The notes under the pieces: generated by a model
What the model was told of the DNA's origin: nothing
Database searches by the model: none
The model's input: the letters and a program-made list of their open reading frames with translations, nothing else
Shown: piece after piece, positions 4,445-11,117 of the stretch
Position numbering within the stretch: the first letter of the stretch is position 1
How the letters are laid out: every line of letters begins with the position of its first letter
Program-made: the position numbers and the translations under genes
From: Thermacetogenium sp. UBA5472
GTDB lineage: Bacteria > Bacillota > DSM-12270 > Thermacetogeniales > Thermacetogeniaceae
Direction: 5' to 3'
DNA: 11,117 bases
Assembly: GCA_002426495.1 (NCBI GenBank)
Contig: DIQC01000002.1
Span: 1 to 11,117, forward strand

Positions 4445-6493
4445 TTATTCTTTGTCTTCCTGTTCTTGCTGGTGCTTTTTGATGATTTCTTCCGCAAATC
4501 TGGCGGGGGCTTCTTCATAACTGGAGAATTCCATGTTAAAAGAGCCACGCCCTTGGGTAATTGATTTTAAAGCAATAGGATAATCCTGTACTTCGGCTAG
4601 TGGTGCCTGGGCTTTGATCAACTGCATTCCATTTTCCCGGGGCTCCATACCCATGATTTTGCCGCGCTTGCCGTTGAGATCACCCATGATATCCCCCATG
4701 AACTGCTCAGGAACCAGGATCTCCATATTCATGATCGGCTCTAAAAGAACCGGATCTGCTTTTTCCATACCTTTTTTAAAGGCCATCGAAGCAGCTATCT
4801 TGAATGCCATTTCTGAAGAGTCCACTGGATGATACGAACCATCATAAAGGGTGGCTTTCAATCCAATAACCGGGCAACCCGCCAAAATTCCTTCGGTAAT
4901 TGCTTCTCTAAGACCCTTCTCCACTGCAGGAAAGTACTGCCTGGGTACAGATCCGCCAAAAATCTTTTCTTCGAATACGAATTCATCATCTTCGTTATTT
5001 GGTTCAAGGGTTAACCAGATATGGCCGAACTGGCCACGCCCACCTGTCTGTTTCTTGTACTTACCTTCCTGCTGAACTGTCCCTTTGATTGTTTCCCGAT
5101 ACGGAATACTGGGTGTCTTAGAAGTAACATCAACACCATACTTCTGATGAAGCCGTTCGAGAACTATATCCAGATGGGTTTCTCCTGTTCCGGTTAGAAT
5201 AGTTTCCTTAGTTTCCGCACTCTTTTCGATAATTAATGTGGGATCGGCCTCGGTTAATTTACTGATAGCCCCGCCAAGTTTATCCTCGTCCCCTTTACTC
5301 TTGGGCTCGATAGCGATGGAAAGCATTGGCTTTGGAAATTCTACACCTTCAAGTTTCAATGGGTTATTTTTACTGCAGAGGGTGTCTCCCGTTTCTGTAG
5401 CCTGAAGTTTAGCAAGAACAGCAATATCTCCTGCCTTTACCTCGGAAAGCGTTTCTTGGTTTTTCCCACGCATAGTAAAAATTTGCCCTATTTTTTCTTC
5501 CTTATCCTTATTGGCATTATAGATAGAGCTGTCACTATGCAAACTTCCCCCATAAACCCGGAAAAAGTTTAACTTACCTACATAGGGATCAGCAAGTGTT
5601 TTAAAAACCAGTGCACTCTGTGGTTCCTCTTCCAGCGGCTTTTCAGCCACATCTACAGGTGATGGAACAATATCTGCTATAAAGTCAAGAGTGGAACCGA
5701 TACCAATATTGTTCAACGCTGACACACATAACACAGGAACAAATGAATTGGCCTTAAAAGCATTTTTTAATCCTGTATCTATTTCCTCTTCAGAGAGTTC
5801 TTCCCCATCTAAATATTTCATGAGGAGTTCATCATCACCCTCAGCTGCTGCTTCTATAAGTTCTTCCCGCGCTGACTCTGCAGCCGCTGCCATGTCATCA
5901 GGAATCTCTTCCTCCTGGCACGCACCATTTGGAGAGGCATATTTATACGCCTTCATTTTTAGAATGTCGACTATTCCGCTAAAGTTTTCAGCAGATCCTA
6001 TGGGTAGCTGTATAGGAATAATGTTCTTCTTAAAGACATCCTTCATCTGCTGCAGGACGCGATCAAAGTTGGCATTCTCTCTGTCCATTTTATTGATCAA
6101 AGCTACTTTAGGAAGATTGGCCTGTTCAGCTTCTCTCCAACCAACCTCCGTCTGTACTTCTACTCCTGATACTGCACAGAGTACTAAGAGTACACTATCG
6201 GCAACACGTAAAGCTCCCTTTACCTCGCCAAAAAAATCAGCATAGCCTGGTGTATCCATAAAATTGATCTTGCAATCCTTCCATTCACAGGGTGCAAGAC
6301 TTGTGCTGACAGATATTTTTCGTTTTATTTCTTCAGGAAAATAGTCGGTTGTTGCTGTGCCATCGTCAACCTTTCCTAAGCGATTGGTATGTCCGGCATT
6401 AAAAAGCATTGCTTCAGCAAGAGATGTTTTACCCGCGCTACCGTGCCCAATGACAGCTATATTACGTATGCGGGAGGATTCATAAACTTTCAA
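4445..6493 (-). CDS. Elongation factor G paralogue (EF-G-2-like translational GTPase)
   Basis: 682 residues, close to the roughly 690-700 of EF-G, with all five domains: G (about 8-280), II (293-378), III (386-463), IV (464-585, with TGGRGQFGHIW and HPVDSSEMAFKIAA) and V (586-670). The GTPase motifs are GHGSAGKT (16-23), DTPG (80-83), NKMD (134-137) and SAL (258-260). Two points separate it from canonical FusA: the P-loop differs from AHIDAGKTT, and Tyr84 replaces the catalytic His of DTPGH. Both are shared with EF-G-2-type paralogues such as the one in Thermus. It is therefore probably not the main elongation factor, which usually lies in the str operon. Start is TTG at 6493, 10 bases after GGAGGG. 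It has a strong promoter of its own and is monocistronic. Pipelines would probably label it fusA. Confidence 0.93.
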   Translation of the reverse strand: MKVYESSRIRNIAVIGHGSAGKTSLAEAMLFNAGHTNRLGKVDDGTATTDYFPEEIKRKISVSTSLAPCEWKDCKINFMDTPGYADFFGEVKGALRVADSVLLVLCAVSGVEVQTEVGWREAEQANLPKVALINKMDRENANFDRVLQQMKDVFKKNIIPIQLPIGSAENFSGIVDILKMKAYKYASPNGACQEEEIPDDMAAAAESAREELIEAAAEGDDELLMKYLDGEELSEEEIDTGLKNAFKANSFVPVLCVSALNNIGIGSTLDFIADIVPSPVDVAEKPLEEEPQSALVFKTLADPYVGKLNFFRVYGGSLHSDSSIYNANKDKEEKIGQIFTMRGKNQETLSEVKAGDIAVLAKLQATETGDTLCSKNNPLKLEGVEFPKPMLSIAIEPKSKGDEDKLGGAISKLTEADPTLIIEKSAETKETILTGTGETHLDIVLERLHQKYGVDVTSKTPSIPYRETIKGTVQQEGKYKKQTGGRGQFGHIWLTLEPNNEDDEFVFEEKIFGGSVPRQYFPAVEKGLREAITEGILAGCPVIGLKATLYDGSYHPVDSSEMAFKIAASMAFKKGMEKADPVLLEPIMNMEILVPEQFMGDIMGDLNGKRGKIMGMEPRENGMQLIKAQAPLAEVQDYPIALKSITQGRGSFNMEFSSYEEAPARFAEEIIKKHQQEQEDKE

Positions 6494-6570
6494 AACAGCC
6501 GTTCCCTCCTCTAAGTTAAAGAACTCGAAAAATGTGTTTAATCGTCAATATTTCAATATTATACTGAATA

Positions 6571-6599
6571 ATTATAATATACATTCTTTTCTAAGTCAA
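6571..6599 (-). promoter_or_regulatory. Strong sigma-A promoter of the EF-G-like gene
   Basis: On the minus strand, TTGACT (6594-6599) and TATAAT (6571-6576) are 17 bases apart. The predicted start near 6564 gives a leader of about 70 bases. This is the best consensus match in the window and suggests high vegetative expression. Confidence 0.8.
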
Positions 6600-6625
6600 A
6601 AATAACAGATTGAACATAATCTGAC

Positions 6626-6656
6626 TGTATAATCGCTTGCTATATTTTTAATAATA
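6626..6656 (+). promoter_or_regulatory. Sigma-G-like promoter of the SASP gene
   Basis: TGTATA (6626-6631) and AATAATA (6650-6656) with an 18-base spacer resemble the forespore sigma-G consensus (TGNATA and CATAMTA, 17-18 apart). No sigma-A pair with normal spacing is visible here. A 6-bp inverted repeat (CAGATT/AATCTG, 6606-6623) lies just upstream. Confidence 0.5.
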
Positions 6657-6682
6657 ATGATAGGTGCACAAAGGAGGTTATC

Positions 6683-6859
6683 ATGGGACGTCGAAACCGT
6701 GGTTTGATGTCTGAAGCTCTCAAGTACGAACTGGCTAAGGAAATGGGAGTCCTGGATATCGTGCAAAGTGATGGTTGGGGCAGTGTCCCTTCCCGTGACT
6801 GTGGTAACCTGGTAAAAATGGCCATCGAACGAGCCGAACGTAGTCTCTCAGACAAGTAA
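6683..6859 (+). CDS. Small acid-soluble spore protein, alpha/beta type
   Basis: 58 residues. In dormant spores these proteins coat DNA, shift it towards an A-like form and protect it from UV and heat; they are degraded at germination by the GPR protease. ALKYELAKEMGV (12-23) matches the family's conserved N-terminal block, which includes the GPR cleavage region. GWGSVPSRDCGNLVKMAIERA (31-51) corresponds to the second conserved block (SR-x-CG/TG, then MVK). The N-terminus is basic (MGRRNRG). An ideal RBS, AAAGGAGG, ends 5 bases before the ATG. A sigma-G-like promoter lies upstream and a terminator follows. The gene is divergent from the EF-G-like gene and convergent with the diaphorase operon. 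The protein is near the short end for the family. It shows that the host makes, or descends from cells that made, endospores. Confidence 0.93.
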   Translation: MGRRNRGLMSEALKYELAKEMGVLDIVQSDGWGSVPSRDCGNLVKMAIERAERSLSDK

Positions 6860-6890
6860 CCAGTTTCGGTCTTAACTAACTAGTGCACCC

Positions 6891-6924
6891 ACCGGGGATT
6901 TATTCCCCGGTTTATTTATTCTTT
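6891..6924 (+). terminator. Rho-independent terminator of the SASP gene
   Basis: ACCGGGGA (6891-6898) and TCCCCGGT (6904-6911) form an 8-bp stem around TTTAT, followed by a T-rich tract (TTATTTATTCTTTT). The hairpin also lies downstream of the convergent diaphorase operon but has no T run on that side. Confidence 0.82.
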
Positions 6925-7589
6925 TATCCTTTTTCCACTTCTTCCACTTTAAAAGTCAAGGCTCCTACAGGGCAAACCTTAACACACTCACCACACTGTG
7001 TACAGATCGATTCTGCCAGGGAAACATCACCAAATGTACCCATCTTTCGGTCAAAACCGCGATTGATGAAACCTATTGCTCCCGCCTCAACTTTATGATG
7101 ATCTACCCAGATACACTGTCCACAAAGTATGCATCTGTTCGGGTCATAAATAAAGGTTTTAGCAGAATCATCTACCGGCTCCTCCTCGGTGAGCAGTGGC
7201 CGCAAGCGTGTCAATTTCAACTTCAGTTTTCTTTCTTTAGCTATTTTCTGCAATTCGCACTGACGGTTTTTGGGGCATTTGCCACACCGCAGCTTGTGAT
7301 CTGAAAGTAGCAATTCAAAACCTGTCTTTACCAGACGATCAACCAAAGGGGTGCGTGTCTTGACCACCATTCCCTCCCTTACTTCTTGAGTACAGGATGT
7401 GACTGGATTAGGTATCCCTTCGATTTCCACAAAACATAGCCGACAGCTGGCATCTGAACGCTCCTTTTCTCTAATGCTGCACAGATGCGGGATATAAACC
7501 CCGCAATCCAAAGCCGCCCATAGCAGGTTTTCTCCTGCAGGCACCTGATACTGCTCCCCATCTATGGTGATATTGACCTTACTGCTCAT
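6924..7589 (-). CDS. HoxU/NuoG-N-terminal-like iron-sulfur subunit
   Basis: 221 residues from ATG 7589, preceded by AGGGGG at 8 bases. The frame extends to a TTG at 7628 inside the upstream gene, which is less likely. It should pass electrons between the flavin subunit and a catalytic partner. In order it has: a [2Fe-2S] domain, C37-x11-C49-x2-C52-x13-C66; a His-Cys3 [4Fe-4S] motif, H98-x3-C102-x2-C105-x5-C111; and a two-cluster ferredoxin domain. The second ferredoxin motif is complete (C196-x2-C199-x2-C202-x3-C206-P). The first reads C153-x2-C156-x2-C159-x3-D163, so Asp stands where the fourth Cys is normal. The protein ends after this domain, lacking the H-cluster domain of FeFe hydrogenases and the molybdopterin domain of NuoG/FdhA. 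It overlaps the upstream nuoF-like gene by 11 bases. The catalytic partner must be encoded elsewhere. Confidence 0.88.
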   Translation of the reverse strand: MSSKVNITIDGEQYQVPAGENLLWAALDCGVYIPHLCSIREKERSDASCRLCFVEIEGIPNPVTSCTQEVREGMVVKTRTPLVDRLVKTGFELLLSDHKLRCGKCPKNRQCELQKIAKERKLKLKLTRLRPLLTEEEPVDDSAKTFIYDPNRCILCGQCIWVDHHKVEAGAIGFINRGFDRKMGTFGDVSLAESICTQCGECVKVCPVGALTFKVEEVEKG

Positions 7590-9495
7590 CTGCGTTACCC
7601 CCTTCCTCAGCTTCTGTTTGTTCTTCAAGAGGCGGAGATACCCTGATTACAGCTTTGTACTGAGGTGGGCAGGCCACCAGACAACTGTTACACTTAAAGC
7701 ACTTGTCCTGATGAATCGCTTTGAGCATATCCGGCCTTGTGTAGATGGCTTCTGTCGGACAGCTGCCGATACACACATCGCAAAGCTTACTGCACTTCTC
7801 CGGAACGATCATATACGATATCAGTTCTTTACACATCAAGCCCGGGCAGCGCCCCTCATTGATGTGCGCCTCGTATTCATCACGGAAATAACGAATAGTA
7901 GTGAGCACAGGATTCGGCGCTGTTTTCCCCAGACTGCACAGAGAGCCCAATTTAATATCCTCAGCCAACTCTTGCAGCAGATCGATATCCTCAGGCTTAC
8001 CCTTTCCTTGTGTGATATCAGTCAAAATCTCCAGCATCTGTTTGGTTCCTAAGCGGCAGAAGGTGCATTTACCGCAGGATTCCTTTTGAGTGAAATCAAG
8101 AAAGAAACGAGCGATCTCTACCATACAGTCATCTTCATTTAAGACTACAATTCCACCGGAGCCCATCATAGCTCCCCCTTGCTGCAGAGAGTCAAAATCA
8201 ATGGGCAGCTCAAGTGATGACTCAGGTAAGCAGCCACCTGAAGGACCGCCGATCTGTACGGCTTTAAATTCTTTTTCATCTTTGATCCCATTTCCCACAT
8301 CATAGACAAGTTCTCTGATCGTAGTACCCATAGGTACTTCAGCTAAACCAGTACTGACAACCTTTCCTGCCAGGGCAAACACAGCTGTTCCCGGACTGTT
8401 TTCTGTACCGATACTCTTAAACCACTCAGCACCCTGGCGCATGATATGTGGTATGTAAGAGAGAGTTTTTACATTATTGATCACTGTGGGCTTACCAAAC
8501 AATCCTGCCGTAGTCGGATAAGGCGGCCGATGACTCGGTAACCCTGTACTGCCTTCGATAGAAGTGATCAGTGCTGTCTCTTCTCCACAGACAAAAGCAC
8601 CGGATCCCGGAAATATTTTAATATCAAAGCTGAAATCGCTGCCCAGCATTTTATCGCCCAGCAGGCCTTTTTCCCGGGCCTGATCCAGGGCATTCTGCAA
8701 ACGCTCAATGGCCAGCGGATATTCTGCACGCACATAGATATAACCTGTTGCTGCCTGCACAGCATAAGCCGCAATAATCAATCCCTCGATGAGCTGATGG
8801 GGGTTTGATTCTAAAATGGCACGATCCATAAAAGCTCCTGGGTCTCCCTCATCAGCATTACAGATCACATATTTAGGCGACCCTTTAGCTTTATAACAGA
8901 ACTCCCATTTGACCCCGGTGGGAAACCCAGCCCCGCCACGCCCGCGCAGCTTGGCATCTTTAATCTCATCGATGACAGCAGTTGGTTCCATCTCCAGAAC
9001 CTTGGCCAGGGCGGCATACCCATCTTTGGCCAGATAGTGATCGATATCATCAGGATCGATTAAACCGCAATCCCGTAGAATGATCTTCTTCTCAATGACA
9101 CCCCTGGGAAAGTCCTCAAAAGTAGGGAACTCATCATTGGGTTCCAGAGCGGCCATAGCAAATTCATAACAGGGATCACCATTGACAAGATAATCGCTGA
9201 CCAATCTCTGGGCTGTTCCTTCGTCAACAGGACCATAGGCTAGAGTTGGAAACCCCGGGTTGGATATAACAACCAAAGGCTCCGCATAGCAGTGGCCCAT
9301 GCAGCCTACCTCTTCAACCTGCACATCCAGTTGATGTTTACTGACTTCCTCCCTAAAAACATTCAAAACCTCTAAAGCCCCGGCTGCCCTCCCACATGTA
9401 GCGGTGCCGACGAGGATAAGCGGCTTTTCTTTTATTGCTTCTAGCTTTTCTATTGCAGCACTTCTAAGATCCGCAAAATTTTGTGAGACACTCAT
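7579..9495 (-). CDS. nuoF: NuoF/HydB-like NAD(P)H-binding flavo-iron-sulfur subunit
   Basis: 638 residues, the length of HydB-type subunits of NADH-dependent or bifurcating hydrogenases and formate dehydrogenases. Domains: an N-terminal thioredoxin-like [2Fe-2S] region with C34, C65 and C69; the NADH/FMN core, with RGRGGAGFPTGVKW (184-197), CNADEGDPGAFMDR (212-225) and GSGAFVCGEETALI (297-310); the SLBB region (GGPSGGCLP); the [4Fe-4S] motif ESCGKCTFC with distal C520; and a C-terminal ferredoxin domain. Oddities: the N-terminal domain has three rather than four usual Cys, and the first ferredoxin motif is C568-x3-C572-x2-C575-x3-C579, one residue longer than normal. The second motif (C599, C602, C605, C609) is standard. 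The last 17 residues are acidic. ATG overlaps the stop of the NuoE-like gene as ATGA. The subunit oxidises or reduces NAD(P) in the cytoplasm; electron bifurcation is possible but not proven by sequence. Confidence 0.94.
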   Translation of the reverse strand: MSVSQNFADLRSAAIEKLEAIKEKPLILVGTATCGRAAGALEVLNVFREEVSKHQLDVQVEEVGCMGHCYAEPLVVISNPGFPTLAYGPVDEGTAQRLVSDYLVNGDPCYEFAMAALEPNDEFPTFEDFPRGVIEKKIILRDCGLIDPDDIDHYLAKDGYAALAKVLEMEPTAVIDEIKDAKLRGRGGAGFPTGVKWEFCYKAKGSPKYVICNADEGDPGAFMDRAILESNPHQLIEGLIIAAYAVQAATGYIYVRAEYPLAIERLQNALDQAREKGLLGDKMLGSDFSFDIKIFPGSGAFVCGEETALITSIEGSTGLPSHRPPYPTTAGLFGKPTVINNVKTLSYIPHIMRQGAEWFKSIGTENSPGTAVFALAGKVVSTGLAEVPMGTTIRELVYDVGNGIKDEKEFKAVQIGGPSGGCLPESSLELPIDFDSLQQGGAMMGSGGIVVLNEDDCMVEIARFFLDFTQKESCGKCTFCRLGTKQMLEILTDITQGKGKPEDIDLLQELAEDIKLGSLCSLGKTAPNPVLTTIRYFRDEYEAHINEGRCPGLMCKELISYMIVPEKCSKLCDVCIGSCPTEAIYTRPDMLKAIHQDKCFKCNSCLVACPPQYKAVIRVSPPLEEQTEAEEGGNADEQ

Positions 9496-10052
9496 TCTAC
9501 CTGTCCCCCTTTCTCCTCGCCTTCCTTTTGTTCCTCCTCAAGCTTTGCCTTTTTCTCCTGCTCCTGTTTTTCTATATCATAAGTGAGCAGAATACCATCA
9601 ACCCGAATAGGAGAAACCTTTGCTTCAATCTTTTTGTCCACATCAACAACCGGTGCCAGAGCGCAGCATCCAACACAGGCCACACGCTCCAGGCTGAACT
9701 CCCGGTCAGGTGTTGTTTCCCCTTCTTTGATCTCCAGTCTGCGTTCAAAGCAATCCAGAACAATATGTCCACCCATCATGTGACAGGCGGTCCCCATACA
9801 TACTTTGATTTGGTGCTTTCCAGGTGGATTCATGCGAAATTGGTTATAGAAGGTGGTTACACCGTAGACATCCACCTCCGGTATCTTTAATGCCTCAGCT
9901 ATCAACTGCATAGCTGGCTTGGGAACATAGCCCATCTTCTCCTGAACTTCCTGGATAATAGGGATCAGTTCCTGTCGCTTGGTACCATGATGCTGTAAAA
10001 TAGCCCCCGTATCACTCTGAATTTGCTCAAGCTCTCCCTCTAATAAATCCAA
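9492..10052 (-). CDS. nuoE: NuoE/HydC-like [2Fe-2S] subunit
   Basis: 186 residues. The thioredoxin-like [2Fe-2S] domain has the motif C85-x4-C90-x35-C126-x3-C130, the standard NuoE spacing, preceded by the helical N-terminal region with VYGVTTFYNQF (62-72). It partners the NuoF/HydB-like subunit. The start is TTG at 10052: GGAGGGAGG lies 8 bases upstream and no ATG occurs before residue 40. From about residue 160 it has an extra Lys/Glu/Gln-rich tail, probably helical or disordered, not part of the core fold. It begins 39 bases after the MoxR-type gene with no terminator between, so they should be co-transcribed. Confidence 0.94.
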   Translation of the reverse strand: MDLLEGELEQIQSDTGAILQHHGTKRQELIPIIQEVQEKMGYVPKPAMQLIAEALKIPEVDVYGVTTFYNQFRMNPPGKHQIKVCMGTACHMMGGHIVLDCFERRLEIKEGETTPDREFSLERVACVGCCALAPVVDVDKKIEAKVSPIRVDGILLTYDIEKQEQEKKAKLEEEQKEGEEKGGQVE

Positions 10053-10091
10053 ATATTAAACCTCCCTCCCGAATGAAAGATGAAACAAGAC

Positions 10092-11003
10092 TCAGTTTTT
10101 TATTTCTCCATTTCCGGCGGTATCTCCTGCCTCTGCATCAGATATTGCGGGCATATGCCGATAATAATTTTCAGCAGCTGCAAGGCTCTCCTGGTTAGAG
10201 GCCAATGCTTCCATGCTTTTGGCAACATAACCCTGTTGGAACTGATCAGAACTTAACATTAATAGCACCCTTGCCCAGTCCATAGCTTGAGCACCGCCAA
10301 AGCCCAAGTGGGAACCCCTATCTCTCGCCTGTGCCACACCCATGGCTATATTTTCATTGAGAGTATCCAGCACCTCCGGAATCCGCGCCCCAATAATTGA
10401 AGCCTCGGCTTGAATTGGCGGATGATCAAGATACAAAAAGACACAGCGCCTGAGCAGAGCATCAGATAACTCACGCTCCCCACTGTTGGTAATAACAACA
10501 ACCGGTTTTTTAACAGCCTCTATGGTGCCTATTTCCGGTATCGATATCTGATAGTCAGAAAGCAGCTCCAGAAGAAAAGCCTCAAAGTCACGGTCAGCAC
10601 GATCAATTTCATCAATTAATAAGAGAGTCTGTTCCTGTTGTGTTATCGCCTGCAGCAGAGGGCGCTGCAATATATAATCCATAGAAAACAGATCCTCTTC
10701 TACAATTTCTGCACCCTTTGAGCTGTCATCTATTTGGATATTGAGCAACTGCCGCTGAATGTTCCACTCATACAAAGATTTATTTTCATCCAAACCCCCA
10801 TGGCACTGCAGTCGAATCAATTTTGCCCCCAGAATTTCACTCAAAGACTTGGCCATTTCCGTTTTACCTGCACCTGCAGGACCACTAATAAGAAGTGGTT
10901 TTTCTAAGCGAAGAGCCATGTAAATTGTATTAAGATGCTCTTCAGAAACAATGTAACAAAGTCGGTCAAACCCGTCCTGCAGCTCTTTCAGCTCTATATC
11001 CAT
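10092..11003 (-). CDS. MoxR-family AAA+ ATPase, CoxD-like
   Basis: 303 residues from ATG 11003, which follows GAGGAGGG by 5 bases; an upstream TTG at 11060 lies inside the preceding gene. Walker A is GPAGAGKT (41-48), Walker B LLLIDEID (127-134), sensor 1 near Asn173 (ITNSGERE) and the Arg-finger candidates are Arg185/186 (LLRRC). LQCHGGLDENKSLYEWNIQ (65-83) resembles the LQCYEGLD...YEWNY segment of CoxD, the ATPase needed to mature the active site of molybdenum CO dehydrogenase. MoxR ATPases are usually paired with a von Willebrand A protein (CoxE type) that acts with them on metalloenzymes. None follows here; the next gene is the NuoE-like subunit. The Ala/Asn/Glu-rich tail (about 265-303) is low in conservation. 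A chaperone or maturation role for the linked redox complex is inference. Confidence 0.9.
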   Translation of the reverse strand: MDIELKELQDGFDRLCYIVSEEHLNTIYMALRLEKPLLISGPAGAGKTEMAKSLSEILGAKLIRLQCHGGLDENKSLYEWNIQRQLLNIQIDDSSKGAEIVEEDLFSMDYILQRPLLQAITQQEQTLLLIDEIDRADRDFEAFLLELLSDYQISIPEIGTIEAVKKPVVVITNSGERELSDALLRRCVFLYLDHPPIQAEASIIGARIPEVLDTLNENIAMGVAQARDRGSHLGFGGAQAMDWARVLLMLSSDQFQQGYVAKSMEALASNQESLAAAENYYRHMPAISDAEAGDTAGNGEIKN

Positions 11004-11023
11004 GGTATCCCTCCTCTGCTTAT

Positions 11024-11117
11024 CTATCTGTTCCTGATATAACCCAGCAGAAAGTAACAAAGAGCAGCAATAACAATAAATAAAATAATGGCATAGAAAA
11101 ACGCTACTCTGGCAAAG
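11024..11117 (-). CDS. C-terminal end of a membrane protein (partial)
   Basis: The last 30 codons of a gene that enters from beyond the window, ending in TAG at 11024-11026. They encode one strongly hydrophobic helix (AFFYAIILFIVIAALCYFLL) ending in GYIRNR, a typical C-terminal membrane segment with a positive cytoplasmic end. No start codon is present, so the gene begins outside. It ends 20 bases before the MoxR-type ATG and carries that gene's RBS in the gap, so the two are probably in one operon. The family cannot be told from this fragment. Confidence 0.7.
   Translation of the reverse strand, partial: FARVAFFYAIILFIVIAALCYFLLGYIRNR

Noticed and set aside
5691..6245. 184-codon plus-strand open frame opposite the EF-G-like gene
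   Set aside because: It is antisense to a complete, well-conserved GTPase domain. Its Ser-rich translation mirrors the Glu/Ala-rich coding strand, and it has no family signature.
6924..7628. FeFe hydrogenase catalytic subunit
   Set aside because: The protein has the N-terminal iron-sulfur domains shared with HydA but ends before any H-cluster motif, and no frameshifted continuation exists downstream, where the SASP terminator and gene begin.
7564..8052. 162-codon plus-strand open frame opposite the nuoF-like gene
   Set aside because: It lies entirely over coding sequence for conserved ferredoxin motifs on the other strand. The translation shows no domain, and no RBS supports it.
9483..9890. 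135-codon plus-strand frame with a hydrophobic start
   Set aside because: The Leu/Phe-rich start is the complement of the Lys/Glu-rich tail of the NuoE-like protein, so the apparent membrane helix is a shadow.
11004..11060. N-terminal extension of the MoxR-type ATPase to TTG 11060
   Set aside because: It would overlap the tail of the membrane protein gene, whereas ATG 11003 has a strong RBS and begins the conserved protein.

Overview
The window looks like chromosome of an anaerobic, endospore-forming Clostridia-type Firmicute. Evidence for this is a small acid-soluble spore protein gene, a class III (short) hybrid cluster protein, HydBC-type NADH/ferredoxin flavo-iron-sulfur subunits, Gram-positive LexA boxes, strong GGAGG ribosome binding sites and several TTG/GTG starts. 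I cannot name a genus from the sequence alone.

Left part (1-2340). A small one-helix membrane protein gene is divergent from a Y-family DNA polymerase gene (dinB type). The polymerase promoter carries two LexA-like boxes, so it is probably SOS-controlled. Downstream in the same direction is a short Cys-containing gene whose start resembles the YolD/YqjX partners of Firmicute Y-family polymerases. Between the two lies a decayed copy of that gene's last 52 bases, bracketed by palindromic REP-like elements. The convergent space up to 2340 is packed with hairpins.

Middle part (2340-6493, minus strand). A class III hybrid cluster protein gene (hcp) lies downstream of a three-cysteine Rrf2/NsrR-like regulator, a probable nitrosative/redox stress pair with palindromic operator candidates in front of both genes. 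A divergent EF-G paralogue (P-loop GHGSAGKT, DTPGY in switch II) has a very good sigma-A promoter and a 13-bp hairpin after its stop. Two more REP-like palindromes sit between it and the regulator.

Right part (6494-11117). A 58-residue alpha/beta-type SASP gene, missed by any 60-residue ORF cutoff, is divergent from the EF-G gene and has a sigma-G-like promoter and a terminator. It is convergent with a minus-strand operon. In transcription order that operon reads: tail of a membrane protein, CoxD-like MoxR AAA+ ATPase, NuoE/HydC-like subunit, NuoF/HydB-like subunit, HoxU/NuoG-N-terminal-like subunit. The last three have tight overlaps. They form a complete NAD(P)H-oxidising diaphorase module, but no hydrogenase, formate dehydrogenase or other catalytic subunit follows, because the operon stops against the SASP gene. 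The pairing of a CoxD-like ATPase with an orphan diaphorase, together with non-standard cysteine spacing or loss at three cluster sites, is the least ordinary functional feature. The REP-like family with the duplicated gene remnant is the least ordinary structural feature.
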